Below are positions 33,872-41,716 of a stretch of DNA of 48,618 nucleotides, piece after piece. The stretch's first letter is position 1. Each line of letters opens with the position of its first letter. The DNA is taken from contig CAYVUI010000015.1 in assembly GCA_964454745.1 (NCBI GenBank), positions 1-48,618 of the forward strand, written 5' to 3'. The notes under the pieces were generated by a model. It worked only from the letters and a program-made list of their open reading frames with translations, was not told the DNA's origin and made no database searches. A program made the translations under genes and the position numbers. The DNA comes from CAYVUI01 sp964454745. GTDB lineage: Bacteria; Planctomycetota; Phycisphaerae; Sedimentisphaerales; Anaerohalosphaeraceae.

Positions 33872-34387
33872 ATGCAGATAGATGAACTAAAGGAAGTTTT
33901 GCGCAAACCGATCTTTTACATGATCCTGGTTCCGATCCTTGCCGGCGGATGGGCGCTGTATGCCCGGTTTCTTGAGGTGCCCAGGGCAAACGAGACGCTG
34001 ACCAAGCAATACGAGATTTTCGAAGAATCGTATAAATATATGGGCCAAATCCTTGAACTGGCTCCGGAAAGGCTGGAATTCGCCAAGGAAGCCGGTGAGG
34101 GGGCCGAGTTTGATTACATGGCCCAAATCCAGGATTTTGCGAACCAGTGGGGGATTGAGTCGTCCTCGTATTCGCTGCAGACGAATAAACCAATCAAAAA
34201 GAAGGGTAAGCGAAGTCAAAGCGCGAATATGACCATCAACGATGTGAGCATTGAGACCTTTTCGCAGTTTTTTTCGACCCTCTTGATACGATGGCCCGGT
34301 TTGCAGTGTGAGCAGTTGAAGCTTGCACGCACCAATGCAGGACTGGATACATGGAAAATCAATATGAAACTGACCTATCTTTACTGA
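33872..34387 (+). CDS. gspM: GspM-like small inner-membrane protein
   Basis: Protein of 171 residues with a short cytoplasmic N-terminus, one membrane helix (about 14-31, IFYMILVPILAGGWALYA), a helical stretch, and a small C-terminal beta-rich domain (MTINDVSIETFSQFFSTLLIRW, WKINMKLTYLY). This layout matches GspM or PilO-like partners of GspL. It starts three bases after gspL and ends the T2SS operon. Sequence similarity is too weak to name by motif alone. No strong terminator follows; a six-base stem (34384-34389 with 34400-34405) overlaps the stop but lacks a T run. Confidence 0.65.
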   Translation: MQIDELKEVLRKPIFYMILVPILAGGWALYARFLEVPRANETLTKQYEIFEESYKYMGQILELAPERLEFAKEAGEGAEFDYMAQIQDFANQWGIESSSYSLQTNKPIKKKGKRSQSANMTINDVSIETFSQFFSTLLIRWPGLQCEQLKLARTNAGLDTWKINMKLTYLY

Positions 34388-34785
34388 GAAGATTGGCGGT
34401 CTCAGGAGCTGGGTAAGTTTTCAGTAGTAAGTTTCACCATTTTTTACAACTCATTTTTTTGTCTCAGACACAGAGAAATTGCATCTGAAATTAGCACTAT
34501 TCCTATTCCAAAATGGCAGAGGCACCTTCTGTAATGCAAGATGTGGGTAATTCATAAATTCCACATCGGAAATAGCTGAAATATAGAAGTTAAGCACGTG
34601 ATTTTATCGGACCAAACACAATATATTGTATATGTCCTATTTTCGCTATATTTGCACCAGATGAAACCCCAGAAAAATTTTTAAAAAATATTTCAATTTA
34701 TTTTGATAATACTATCGGTAAAAACCCGGATAAAATATACATAGGTTGTTTGTTTACAAGTACTTAAAAAACTTAAGGGCTTTTT
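34388..34785. other. AT-rich intergenic island with one coding-like fragment
   Basis: About 400 bases without a supported gene, markedly poorer in G and C than the flanks. In the plus frame, 34594-34767 is open for 57 codons and reads like protein (for example IFAPDETPEKFLKN and YFDNTIGKNPDKIY), but it has no ATG, GTG or TTG start in good context and no ribosome site. It could be a decayed piece of a horizontally acquired gene. No terminal repeats or integrase were seen. Confidence 0.35.
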
Positions 34786-34814
34786 TAAAGTTTCTCCCTC
34801 GTTCAGGTCGATAC
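34786..34814 (+). promoter_or_regulatory. Sigma-28 (FliA/SigD)-like promoter before the FlgM-like gene
   Basis: TAAAGTTT (34786-34793) matches the sigma-28 -35 consensus at all eight positions. GTCGATAC (34807-34814) matches six of eight bases of the -10 consensus GCCGATAA. The spacer is 13 bases, two more than the usual 11, so activity is uncertain. It lies about 225 bases before the proposed flgM start. Confidence 0.35.
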
Positions 34815-35037
34815 CTTATGTGGCTGATCTTTGAAAAAAACAGACGACTCAAGAGTAATACAATATGTTGTGGTTCTATGCTATCTTAGAGCTACACAAT
34901 CTTGGGTGTATAGGGATTTGCCACTAAAGATACCTCAAACGGAGCTGAGGTATTTTCAAGTTTCGGCTTTTTGCCGACGGTTATGGCATTATGTACGGAA
35001 ATGTAAGGCCAGGCCGGATGAAAGGGTAGGTGACCTC

Positions 35038-35322
35038 ATGGAACAGAACAGCAGCAATGTGAATCGTTTTCGAGACTGGTTTGACAGTCCGCAGTCAGAT
35101 TTTTCGATTGTGGACCGTTATGTCAGTCAAGCACAGATCGAGGACAATCTGTGCAACACACCTCTTGGACGCATGTTGGGGATTATCAGCCAGCTTCCGG
35201 AGATTCGTTACGAAAAGGTCGAACGTATCCGAAGTGAGATTCATTCAGGCCGCTACGACCTGAAAGAAAACCTGGACGCAGCACTGGATAAAGTGCTGGA
35301 TGAGATTATCGTGGAAAGTTAA
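35038..35322 (+). CDS. flgM: FlgM-like anti-sigma-28 factor
   Basis: Predicted 94-residue regulator that would hold the flagellar sigma factor until the hook is built. The C-terminal half, LPEIRYEKVERIRSEIHSGR then YDLKENLDAALDKVLDEII, has the FlgM pattern of a Val/Lys-Glu helix, a Gly-x-Tyr turn and a terminal amphipathic helix. The N-terminal half is polar and unlike any family, as expected for this poorly conserved, unfolded region. ATG 35038 is preferred, with GTAGGTGA just upstream. The open frame extends back to 34831, but those 69 codons show no homology and no start signal. No other flagellar gene is in the window. An unrelated helical regulator remains possible. Confidence 0.6.
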   Translation: MEQNSSNVNRFRDWFDSPQSDFSIVDRYVSQAQIEDNLCNTPLGRMLGIISQLPEIRYEKVERIRSEIHSGRYDLKENLDAALDKVLDEIIVES

Positions 35323-35391
35323 CCTGCAAGGGGCGTAAAGAAGAAATCCCGAAACTTACTCCCGAATCATGTCACTTTCGTTCCGGGTGGT

Positions 35392-35835
35392 TTAGTGCGA
35401 ACCATCCGGAACATCATAATCCGGATCATCAAAGTCTGCAATTGGCTTATATCCCGGCTGCTTGGATTTTTCCACTTCTTCATGAAATGCGTTTATGATC
35501 TTTTCCTGTATTTTGTTCCTGCAGGAAGGATTGATGGGATGGGCGATATCCGCGTGCAGTTTCATCCTTCCCTTACCGTCTTTTCGGGCGCGGTCTTCGC
35601 TCAGAGAGGCACCGCAGTTATTGCAGAAACGGGCACGAAGGTGATTTTTTCCGCGGCATTTGGGGCAATGGTCGCTCATTTTGCGTGAAGGCATGGCGAC
35701 GAACAGACCCCCGCTTCCTTCAATAATTTTGATGTCCCGCACGACGAAATCGTTGTCGAGTGTCATCGAGCAAAATGCCTTCAGCCGGTCGTCCTTGTTC
35801 TCAACGAGCTTGACTCTCACTTCGGTGATATCCAT
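35392..35835 (-). CDS. spoVG: SpoVG-family RNA/DNA-binding regulator with an inserted zinc ribbon
   Basis: SpoVG proteins bind nucleic acid and regulate gene expression and septation. Residues 1-53 follow the family (MDITEVRVKLVENKDDRLKA, TLDNDFVVRDIKIIEG, LFVAMPSRKM). The family then resumes at about 95 with ADIAHPINPSCRNKIQEKI. Between them lies an insertion of roughly 40 residues with two Cys pairs, CPKC (57, 60) and CNNC (71, 74), as in zinc ribbons, replacing a short loop in Bacillus SpoVG. The C-terminus is acidic. It is 21 bases downstream of ispE on the same strand; B. subtilis also keeps ispE and spoVG close. The length is 147 residues against about 95. Confidence 0.85.
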   Translation of the reverse strand: MDITEVRVKLVENKDDRLKAFCSMTLDNDFVVRDIKIIEGSGGLFVAMPSRKMSDHCPKCRGKNHLRARFCNNCGASLSEDRARKDGKGRMKLHADIAHPINPSCRNKIQEKIINAFHEEVEKSKQPGYKPIADFDDPDYDVPDGSH

Positions 35836-35856
35836 GATCTTGCCTCGTCATTTCGT

Positions 35857-36804
35857 TTACCATCTGTTGTTGACAACTTTTATACATCTGCATTGACTGA
35901 CTTGTTCAAGCCAGCCGTGGTCGATATCTTGTTCGTTGTTTTCCAGCAGGCAAAAGAAACACGAGCCGCTTCCGGAAAGCAGCACAGTACCCAATTTCAT
36001 CGCCTCAATCCTGTATTTGAGCTCTCGCAGGCCTTCAAATATCTCAAAACAGGATTTTTCAAGCATATTAGCGCAAATTTTGGGTCCTAAATCAACAGTA
36101 TTTTCAGCGAGAATGCCGGATATTATAGATTGATGATGTTGAAATTGGGCCGGATCGGGCTTGAAATTGGCATAAACCTCTTTTGTAGAGACACTTATGT
36201 CAGGGATGAAGATGAGGTAGTTCTGTGGGGGTTTTTGTGAAATTTTTTGAATTTTTTCACCCCTTCCGGTGCAAAAAGATACAGGAGGTCCGATAAAAAA
36301 CGCAACATCACTGCCTAAATCGGCTGCGAGGGCAAAAAGCTGCTCCTCTGACAAGGGGAAATCAAACATTCGATTGAGGGCGATCAGGGTGGCGGCGGCG
36401 TCGCTAGAGCCCCCGGCAAGGCCGGCACCGATGGGGATATTCTTGGTCAGTGTAAAATGCAGGGACGAATTCAGCCCGGCAGTCGTTTTGAATAAGTCGG
36501 CCGCTCGCAATACGAGGTTATCCGGTGTGGCCGGCAGGCTGTAAGGGCCGCTGCAATCCAGATGTATTCCCTCGGAAACCGGTTCAATGAGGATTTCATC
36601 ATACAGGGATATCCGGGTCATGATGGTTTCGACTTCGTGGAATCCATCCGGTCTTTTGCTGCCGATCAGCAGAGAAAGGTTAATTTTGGCAGGAGCCCGC
36701 ACGAGGAGGGATTGGTCGTGCTGTTCAAACTGCTCTTTTGGCTCCATAATCCAGGCGGTATCCATTTGTTTGTCCTGTTCTCGTAAATCGGGTTTTGGTC
36801 TCAT
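35857..36804 (-). CDS. ispE: 4-diphosphocytidyl-2-C-methyl-D-erythritol kinase
   Basis: GHMP-family kinase of the MEP isoprenoid pathway, phosphorylating the 2-hydroxyl of CDP-methylerythritol. The motifs are VRAPAKINLSLLIGSKRPDG (N-terminal), the phosphate-binding loop IPIGAGLAGGSSDAAA, GSDVAFFIGPP and the C-terminal LLSGSGSCFFCLL. At 315 residues from the first ATG it is slightly long. The N-terminal 30 residues before SLLVRAPAK are not conserved, so an internal start (36765 or 36747) is possible; no ribosome site decides. Transcribed with spoVG, divergent from the DedA-like gene. Confidence 0.93.
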   Translation of the reverse strand: MRPKPDLREQDKQMDTAWIMEPKEQFEQHDQSLLVRAPAKINLSLLIGSKRPDGFHEVETIMTRISLYDEILIEPVSEGIHLDCSGPYSLPATPDNLVLRAADLFKTTAGLNSSLHFTLTKNIPIGAGLAGGSSDAAATLIALNRMFDFPLSEEQLFALAADLGSDVAFFIGPPVSFCTGRGEKIQKISQKPPQNYLIFIPDISVSTKEVYANFKPDPAQFQHHQSIISGILAENTVDLGPKICANMLEKSCFEIFEGLRELKYRIEAMKLGTVLLSGSGSCFFCLLENNEQDIDHGWLEQVSQCRCIKVVNNRW

Positions 36805-36884
36805 GATTGACAGGAATCGTTTGATTGTCTATAGTATTGCGATTGCGATTCAAGAGCAACGGATAATTTTGGTAAAAGGATTCT

Positions 36885-37529
36885 ATGCAGACAGGTCAAG
36901 AGAGTACGAGCCAACGTGTTGCATGGTGGCATTTTCATCGACGGCTTTATGATTGGGTGATTCATTTTGCCGGTACCCGTCATGGACCGACGGCCCTGTT
37001 TCTCCTGAGCCTGGCGGAGTCGAGCTTTTTCCCGATCCCCCCGGATGTTCTGCTGGCCCCGCTTACCCTGGGGGCCCCGAAAAAGTGGTTTAAGTTTGCC
37101 CTGGCCTGTTCCATCGCATCGGTCATCGGCGGGATTCTGGGCTATGGGATCGGTATGTTTCTTTGGGGTATGATCGGGCCCTGGGCGTTTGAGCATCTTG
37201 GTTTTTTGCATATTACGCCGGAGAATTTTGCAAAATTTGATGGTTGGTACGATCGGTTTGATTTTGTGATCGTATTTACCTGCGGTTTCACACCGCTTCC
37301 GTATAAGGTCTGTACGATTTCGGCGGGGGTGGCACGGATCAGTTTTGTCGGTTTTCTGGTGGCCTCCGCGGTTTCGAGGTCTGCGCGATTTTTCCTCGTT
37401 GCGGGTCTTTTTCGATGGAAAGGTGAAAAAATTCGTCCATTTATTGAAAAATATTTCAATTTGCTTACACTGTTGTTTGTACTTCTGTTGATCGGCGGCT
37501 TTGCAGTAATGAAAATTCTGGGGCATTAA
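36885..37529 (+). CDS. DedA/YqaA-type (VTT domain) membrane protein
   Basis: Integral membrane protein of 214 residues from the SNARE-associated/VTT group, some of whose members flip or transport lipids such as undecaprenyl phosphate. The first conserved segment is LFLLSLAESSFFPIPPDVLLAP split across a re-entrant loop (about 39-60). Then come a Gly-rich helix (VIGGILGYGIGMFLWG), FTCGFTPLPYKVCTISAGVA with the conserved Pro, and ASAVSRSARFFLVAGLF with the conserved Arg. The last helix is about 188-206. AAAAGGA precedes the ATG. It leads a four-gene operon (spacing 13, -1, -1 bases). Confidence 0.88.
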   Translation: MQTGQESTSQRVAWWHFHRRLYDWVIHFAGTRHGPTALFLLSLAESSFFPIPPDVLLAPLTLGAPKKWFKFALACSIASVIGGILGYGIGMFLWGMIGPWAFEHLGFLHITPENFAKFDGWYDRFDFVIVFTCGFTPLPYKVCTISAGVARISFVGFLVASAVSRSARFFLVAGLFRWKGEKIRPFIEKYFNLLTLLFVLLLIGGFAVMKILGH

Positions 37530-37542
37530 GCGGAAAGAGATC

Positions 37543-38103
37543 ATGAACGAAAAGCAGAAATCGGAGCTTTTGAAGGTGGCGAAAGCTTCCGTGCGAAGTG
37601 CGGTTAACCATGAACCGATTGCTGAGCCTGAGTCGGATTCCATTGAACTCAACCGTCATTGCGGGTGCTTTGTTACCTTGAAAAACGGTCCCAATCTTCG
37701 CGGCTGCCTGGGGCAGTTTACCTCGGACAAGCCCCTGATCAAACTGATTGCGGAAATGGCGGCCTCTTCGGCGACCCGCGATCCGCGTTTTGTAATGGAT
37801 CCGATCACGCCGGGAGAGCTTGAGTTTTTGGAAATTGAGATTTCGGCTCTTTCTCCGCTGAAAAAGATTCAGGACCCGATGACCATTCGCCTGGGCATTG
37901 ACGGGGTTTATATTACCGACGGCGTGAAATCGGGCTGTTTTTTGCCGCAGGTTGCACTTGAAACCGGCTGGACGGAAGAGCAGTTCTTAACGCACTGCTG
38001 CGTGCAGAAAGCCAAGCTGCCCCCGGATGCCTGGAAAAATCCAAAAACGGAAGTGTACTTTTTTACCGCGGAAGTTTTTGGAGCCCGCTTTACGGACATC
38101 TGA
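37543..38103 (+). CDS. AMMECR1 family protein (AmmeMemoRadiSam system protein A-like)
   Basis: Protein of 186 residues with the AMMECR1 fold, whose exact function is unknown. The signature GCFVTLKNGPNLRGCLGQF lies at about 42-60, followed by MAASSATRDPRF (about 71-82), the VYITDGVKSGCFLPQVALET region and FLTHCCVQKAKLP (about 147-159). In many genomes such proteins co-occur with Memo-like and radical SAM partners; neither is in this window. The stop TGA shares its last base with the ATG of the next gene, so translation is probably coupled to the lipoprotein peptidase. Confidence 0.92.
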   Translation: MNEKQKSELLKVAKASVRSAVNHEPIAEPESDSIELNRHCGCFVTLKNGPNLRGCLGQFTSDKPLIKLIAEMAASSATRDPRFVMDPITPGELEFLEIEISALSPLKKIQDPMTIRLGIDGVYITDGVKSGCFLPQVALETGWTEEQFLTHCCVQKAKLPPDAWKNPKTEVYFFTAEVFGARFTDI

Positions 38104-39203
38104 TGCCCGTATTCTCCCGATTGAGGTGTAGTACGTTGACGCAAACAGAAAATAATGTATCCCTGTTATTATGCCGATTCTCAGTGGTGTTTGCCTGCCT
38201 GGTTCTTGTGCTCGCCGGCGGATGCGAGGATTCGATGCAGGTAGATGCGGCGGGGGGCAATTCCCTGTCGAGTCCAATGGGAATGACCGAGTATCTTTCC
38301 GATCTTCCCGCGGTCCGCAGTGTTGAAGTCTGGGAGAATCCTTACGGTCCGGGTGTGAAGATCGAGACTTCACATTATGATGTTTATACTACGCTGATCG
38401 ACCCGCTGATGCTTCGCCAGGTTCCGGGTTTTGTCGAGGCGGCGTACCAGAGCTACCAGTCTCAGCTCCCCGAGCCGGTTTCCATGCAGGGACATTTTAC
38501 GCTGTACCTGTTTGGGACGCGGAAGGAATGGGAAAAGTTTACGAGAGAGTATACCGGCCGGCAGGCAAAGCTCTATCTCAAGATCAAGAAGGGTGCCTAC
38601 TATCTTAACGATGCCTGTGTGGCGTATAATATTGGACGCAAGCAGACCTTTGGTGTGATTGCTCATGAAGCCTGGCATCAGTTTAACAGCAAGCTGTTTG
38701 TGTATCGACTCCCGAGCTGGCTGGATGAAGGGATCGCGGCATCGTTTGAGACGGCGGAATATGTGGACGGAACGTTCGTTTTTTCACCGATGCGGAATTA
38801 TCAGCGGATGGGGGCACTTCGCAAGACGCTTCAGGATGGACATTTCATACCGCTCCAGCACCTGATTGCGCTCAACCCGGGGTATATCATTGACAACTCC
38901 AGCAGTGTCATGGCGTTTTACAGCCAGTCGTATGCACTGGTGCGATTCCTTCGTGAAGACCAGTACGGCCGCAGGCTTCGCAATTATCAGAACTTGCTGG
39001 CAGGGGGGCTGTTTGGCACCTGGCCGCTGGAAGAAGGGCACCGCCGAATTGCCGCGGACCGCAATGTCCCGCTGACGGCAGGCTTTAACGCCTATGTTTC
39101 GACGCTTTTGTTTTCACATTATATTGAATCCGATATCGAGCAGATCGAACAGGAGTATCTTCGTTTCTGCCGCAAGCTGGTTTATCACATCCGGGTGCAG
39201 TAA
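38103..39203 (+). CDS. Lipoprotein with gluzincin-type zinc metallopeptidase domain
   Basis: Secreted 366-residue lipoprotein. A hydrophobic stretch ends with lipobox LAGGC (Cys41). The start at 38103 gives a longer than usual N-terminal region; a later start is conceivable. The catalytic motif HEAWH is at 188-192, preceded by a hydrophobic strand (TFGVIA), and WLDEGIA at 206-212 gives the third zinc ligand Glu209, the pattern of peptidase MA/DUF1570-like gluzincins. MAFYSQSYALVRFL continues the helical subdomain. So the site is complete and an active periplasmic or surface peptidase is likely. The substrate is unknown. It overlaps both neighbours by one base, between AMMECR1 and maf. Confidence 0.8.
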   Translation: MPVFSRLRCSTLTQTENNVSLLLCRFSVVFACLVLVLAGGCEDSMQVDAAGGNSLSSPMGMTEYLSDLPAVRSVEVWENPYGPGVKIETSHYDVYTTLIDPLMLRQVPGFVEAAYQSYQSQLPEPVSMQGHFTLYLFGTRKEWEKFTREYTGRQAKLYLKIKKGAYYLNDACVAYNIGRKQTFGVIAHEAWHQFNSKLFVYRLPSWLDEGIAASFETAEYVDGTFVFSPMRNYQRMGALRKTLQDGHFIPLQHLIALNPGYIIDNSSSVMAFYSQSYALVRFLREDQYGRRLRNYQNLLAGGLFGTWPLEEGHRRIAADRNVPLTAGFNAYVSTLLFSHYIESDIEQIEQEYLRFCRKLVYHIRVQ

Positions 39204-39814
39204 TGAGTACTGTTGGAAAAGTACCGTTTATTCTTGCCTCTGCATCTCCGCGCCGCCGGGAGCTTTTGCAGAAAGAAGGATATCATTTCGAGGTAATAAT
39301 CTCCGATTTTGATGAATCCTCGCTGGTCCAGGGTGAGATGACCGCTGCGAAGTATGCATCTCACCTTGCACTGGAAAAGGCGCGGGTCGTTGCCGGGCGT
39401 TTTCCGCAAGCCTGGGTTGTTGCTGCGGATACCGTTGTGGAGCATGACAGGATTGTCATTGGTAAGGCCGCGGATGCAGTGCAGGCCAAAGAGATACTGA
39501 CGAAATTGTTTGCAAAACCTCACGAGGTGATTACGGGGCTGGCCATTATGCATCAAAACAAAGGCATTGAAAAAATTGCAAGCGATACAACGGTTGTTGT
39601 GCCCCGTGCGATCACAGAAAAACAAATCGATGATTACATTGCTTTGGGTCAGTGGGAAGGCAAGGCCGGGGCGTATGGAATCCAGGGAGATGCGGATACC
39701 TTTGTGGATCATCTCGAAGGATCATATACCAACGTGGTTGGTATGCCGATGGAGCTCTTCGGTCTTTTATACGGCTCGGTGATCTGCGGGGGCAAAGTAA
39801 ATCACAGCTCGTAG
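39203..39814 (+). CDS. maf: Maf family nucleotide pyrophosphatase
   Basis: Hydrolyses non-canonical or excess nucleoside triphosphates (dTTP/UTP or methylated forms, depending on subgroup), and is linked to septum inhibition. It shows PFILASASPRRRELLQKEG at the N-terminus, then VVAADTVVEHDRIVIGK (catalytic Asp), the HEVITGLAIM strand, and AGAYGIQGDADTFVDHLEGS broken at its conserved Gly. At 203 residues it is normal. The start overlaps the peptidase stop (TAATG), and its 3' end overlaps the convergent ACT gene by 13 bases. Confidence 0.93.
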   Translation: MSTVGKVPFILASASPRRRELLQKEGYHFEVIISDFDESSLVQGEMTAAKYASHLALEKARVVAGRFPQAWVVAADTVVEHDRIVIGKAADAVQAKEILTKLFAKPHEVITGLAIMHQNKGIEKIASDTTVVVPRAITEKQIDDYIALGQWEGKAGAYGIQGDADTFVDHLEGSYTNVVGMPMELFGLLYGSVICGGKVNHSS

Positions 39815-40242
39815 AGTTCTTCGTCCGTCAGGACCGTAAAACCCAGGTCGGTAAATGCCTGTTCAATATTTCCGTCCGCAGAGTCCTTGAGTTCGAGGAA
39901 ACAGATTCCGGATTTTTCGTTTGTCTCCGGTGGAGTGAATCCGTAGGCATCTGCGATATTCACATTCTGTTCGAGCAGTACTTTGGTTAGCTTATTCAGG
40001 TTGCCCGGTTTGTCCGGTGCTTGGATAGCAATGACGTCCTTGAGTGCACAGGCATGGCCGATATCTTCGAGAGCGAGCTTACCCTTTTCCGGCTTATCAA
40101 GGATCACCTTCATCAGGCCGAACTGACCGCGGTCCTGGATCGTAAATGCCCAGACATTCAGGCCGGCTTCTTCGAGGATTTGCGCAACGGACTGAATGCG
40201 GCCGGGTCGGTTCTCGACGAAGATTGTTAGTTGTTTTGCCAT
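39802..40242 (-). CDS. Tandem ACT-domain protein (first module)
   Basis: Protein of 146 residues made of two ACT domains: QLTIFVENRPGRIQSVAQIL with LNVWAFTIQD (about 1-70), and VIAIQAPDKPGNLNKLTKVL with NVNIADAYGF (about 70-140). ACT pairs bind amino acids and usually regulate enzymes. GGAG lies before the ATG. It is 26 bases after a PaaK-like ligase gene, and the same pair is repeated just upstream, so it probably senses an amino acid or modulates that ligase. A closely related protein of 143 residues is encoded at 41717. Confidence 0.9.
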   Translation of the reverse strand: MAKQLTIFVENRPGRIQSVAQILEEAGLNVWAFTIQDRGQFGLMKVILDKPEKGKLALEDIGHACALKDVIAIQAPDKPGNLNKLTKVLLEQNVNIADAYGFTPPETNEKSGICFLELKDSADGNIEQAFTDLGFTVLTDEELYEL

Positions 40243-40268
40243 GAGGGTCTCCTTTGGTTTTTTCCGGG

Positions 40269-41582
40269 TTACTGGTCTTTAGGGCGGTTATCAATGACGC
40301 GTTTTGCTTTGCCTTCGAATGCAGGCAAGAAGCCGGGTTCGTGCAGTTCAACGGCCGGGCTGATCGTAATCGAGGCCTTGAGACTTTCGCGGATTTTGTG
40401 ACGCAGGTTTTCGAGGGCATCGACTTCGCCGGTAAACATTTTTTGATAGATCTCAACGTGAACGGTTAGTTTATCGAGGGCTCCGACCTTGTCGATCCGA
40501 ATCTGATAATTGGTCCCAACTTCAGGAACCGCCATTACGACCTCTTCAATCTGTGACGGGAAGACATTGACGCCGTTGATGATGAGCATGTCGTCGGTTC
40601 GGCCGAGGATTCGTGACAGTCTCCGGTGCGTTCTGCCGCACGGGCACGGGTCCGTATGCACAAAAGCGAGGTCCCGCGTGCGGTATCGCAGCAGCGGCAT
40701 GGCACCGCGGACGAGATTGGTCAGGACCACCTCGCCTTTTTCACCATCGGGCAGCACTTCGCCGGTTTCGGGGTCAATGATCTCGAGGATGTAGGCATCT
40801 TCCCAGACATGCATGTCATTTTTGTGTACGCACTCGAAGGCGACACCCGGGCCGTTCATTTCCGAGAGGCCGTAGGAATTATAGGCATCGATGCCGAAAA
40901 GCGACTCCAGCTTCTGGCGGGTCTGCTCGGAGTAGGGTTCTGCGCCGAGATACGCCTTGGAAAGGCTCAGGTCCTGCGGCTGCGTATTGAGGTCCTTGAG
41001 ACAACTGTGTATGTGCAGCAGGTAACTTGGCGTGATGTGGATTACGGTGGTTTTGAAGTCTTTCATGACCTGTACCTGGCGTTTGGTATTGCCTCCGCCG
41101 ATGGGAATGACCGCCAGGCCCACCCGCTCGGCACCGTAGTGGAGGCCCAGGCCGCCGGTAAACAGCCCGTAGCTCATCATATTCTGGAACACATCCTTCG
41201 GGCCGGCCCCGGTGCAGACGATACAGCGTGCGACCAGGTCCGTCCAGTTCTGCATGTCTTCGGCAGTCAGGTAGATCACCGTCGGAATCCCCGTGGTTCC
41301 GCTGGAGGAATGTATTCGTACGACGTCCTGGAAATCCACGGCCAATATACCCTTTGGGAAATTCTGCCGCAGGTCATCCTTAACGGTAAACGGGATGTTT
41401 TGGATGTCATCGAGGCTTCGGATTTTGTCCGGGCTGTCCATGCCTTTGCGGGAAAGCCGCTTTTTGTAGAACGGGGTTTTCAGCGCGGATTCAACGAGCT
41501 TCTTGAGCCGCTCGAGCTGTATGGCTTCAATCGTTTCGCGGCAAGCAGTTTCGATTTCCTGGTTCCAGTAATGTATTTCCAT
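40269..41582 (-). CDS. paaK: PaaK-like phenylacetate/aryl-acetate CoA ligase (first module)
   Basis: AMP-forming acyl-CoA ligase of the phenylacetate-CoA ligase family, 437 residues. The N-terminal LKKLVESALKTPFYKKRL and IPFTVKDDLRQNFPKG fit the family. The ATP-binding loop is RIHSSSGTTGIPTVIYL. SYGLSEMNGPGVAFEC is the adenylation A5 motif, and RYRTRDLAFVH with GRTDDMLIINGVNVFPSQIE covers the hinge and C-terminal lysine region. TAGGA precedes the ATG. In anaerobes such enzymes often act on aryl acetates from amino acid breakdown; the true substrate is unknown. The neighbouring paralogue differs clearly in sequence (for example GNPTLVGYT in place of GIPTVIYLT). Confidence 0.88.
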   Translation of the reverse strand: MEIHYWNQEIETACRETIEAIQLERLKKLVESALKTPFYKKRLSRKGMDSPDKIRSLDDIQNIPFTVKDDLRQNFPKGILAVDFQDVVRIHSSSGTTGIPTVIYLTAEDMQNWTDLVARCIVCTGAGPKDVFQNMMSYGLFTGGLGLHYGAERVGLAVIPIGGGNTKRQVQVMKDFKTTVIHITPSYLLHIHSCLKDLNTQPQDLSLSKAYLGAEPYSEQTRQKLESLFGIDAYNSYGLSEMNGPGVAFECVHKNDMHVWEDAYILEIIDPETGEVLPDGEKGEVVLTNLVRGAMPLLRYRTRDLAFVHTDPCPCGRTHRRLSRILGRTDDMLIINGVNVFPSQIEEVVMAVPEVGTNYQIRIDKVGALDKLTVHVEIYQKMFTGEVDALENLRHKIRESLKASITISPAVELHEPGFLPAFEGKAKRVIDNRPKDQ

Positions 41583-41716
41583 AATCCTAATACCTATCTC
41601 AATAGAAAAGACAAGTTCGACGCAAAAGGCGTCTTCACTGTTATTCGAAATCCTCCGTGGATTCTATGTACGTCATCCGGTTGACGCGCGGACGAGTCGA
41701 GGCTGTGATCCGAAAG

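Noticed and set aside
34430..34760. Mobile element or attachment site in the AT-rich gap
   Set aside because: I found no terminal inverted repeats, target duplication, tRNA end or transposase/integrase remnant.
34831..35037. N-terminal extension of the FlgM-like frame (69 codons)
   Set aside because: The open frame continues upstream, but the extra residues show no FlgM features, no ribosome site is placed before them, and they lie in AT-rich leader sequence. The ATG at 35038 has the better context.
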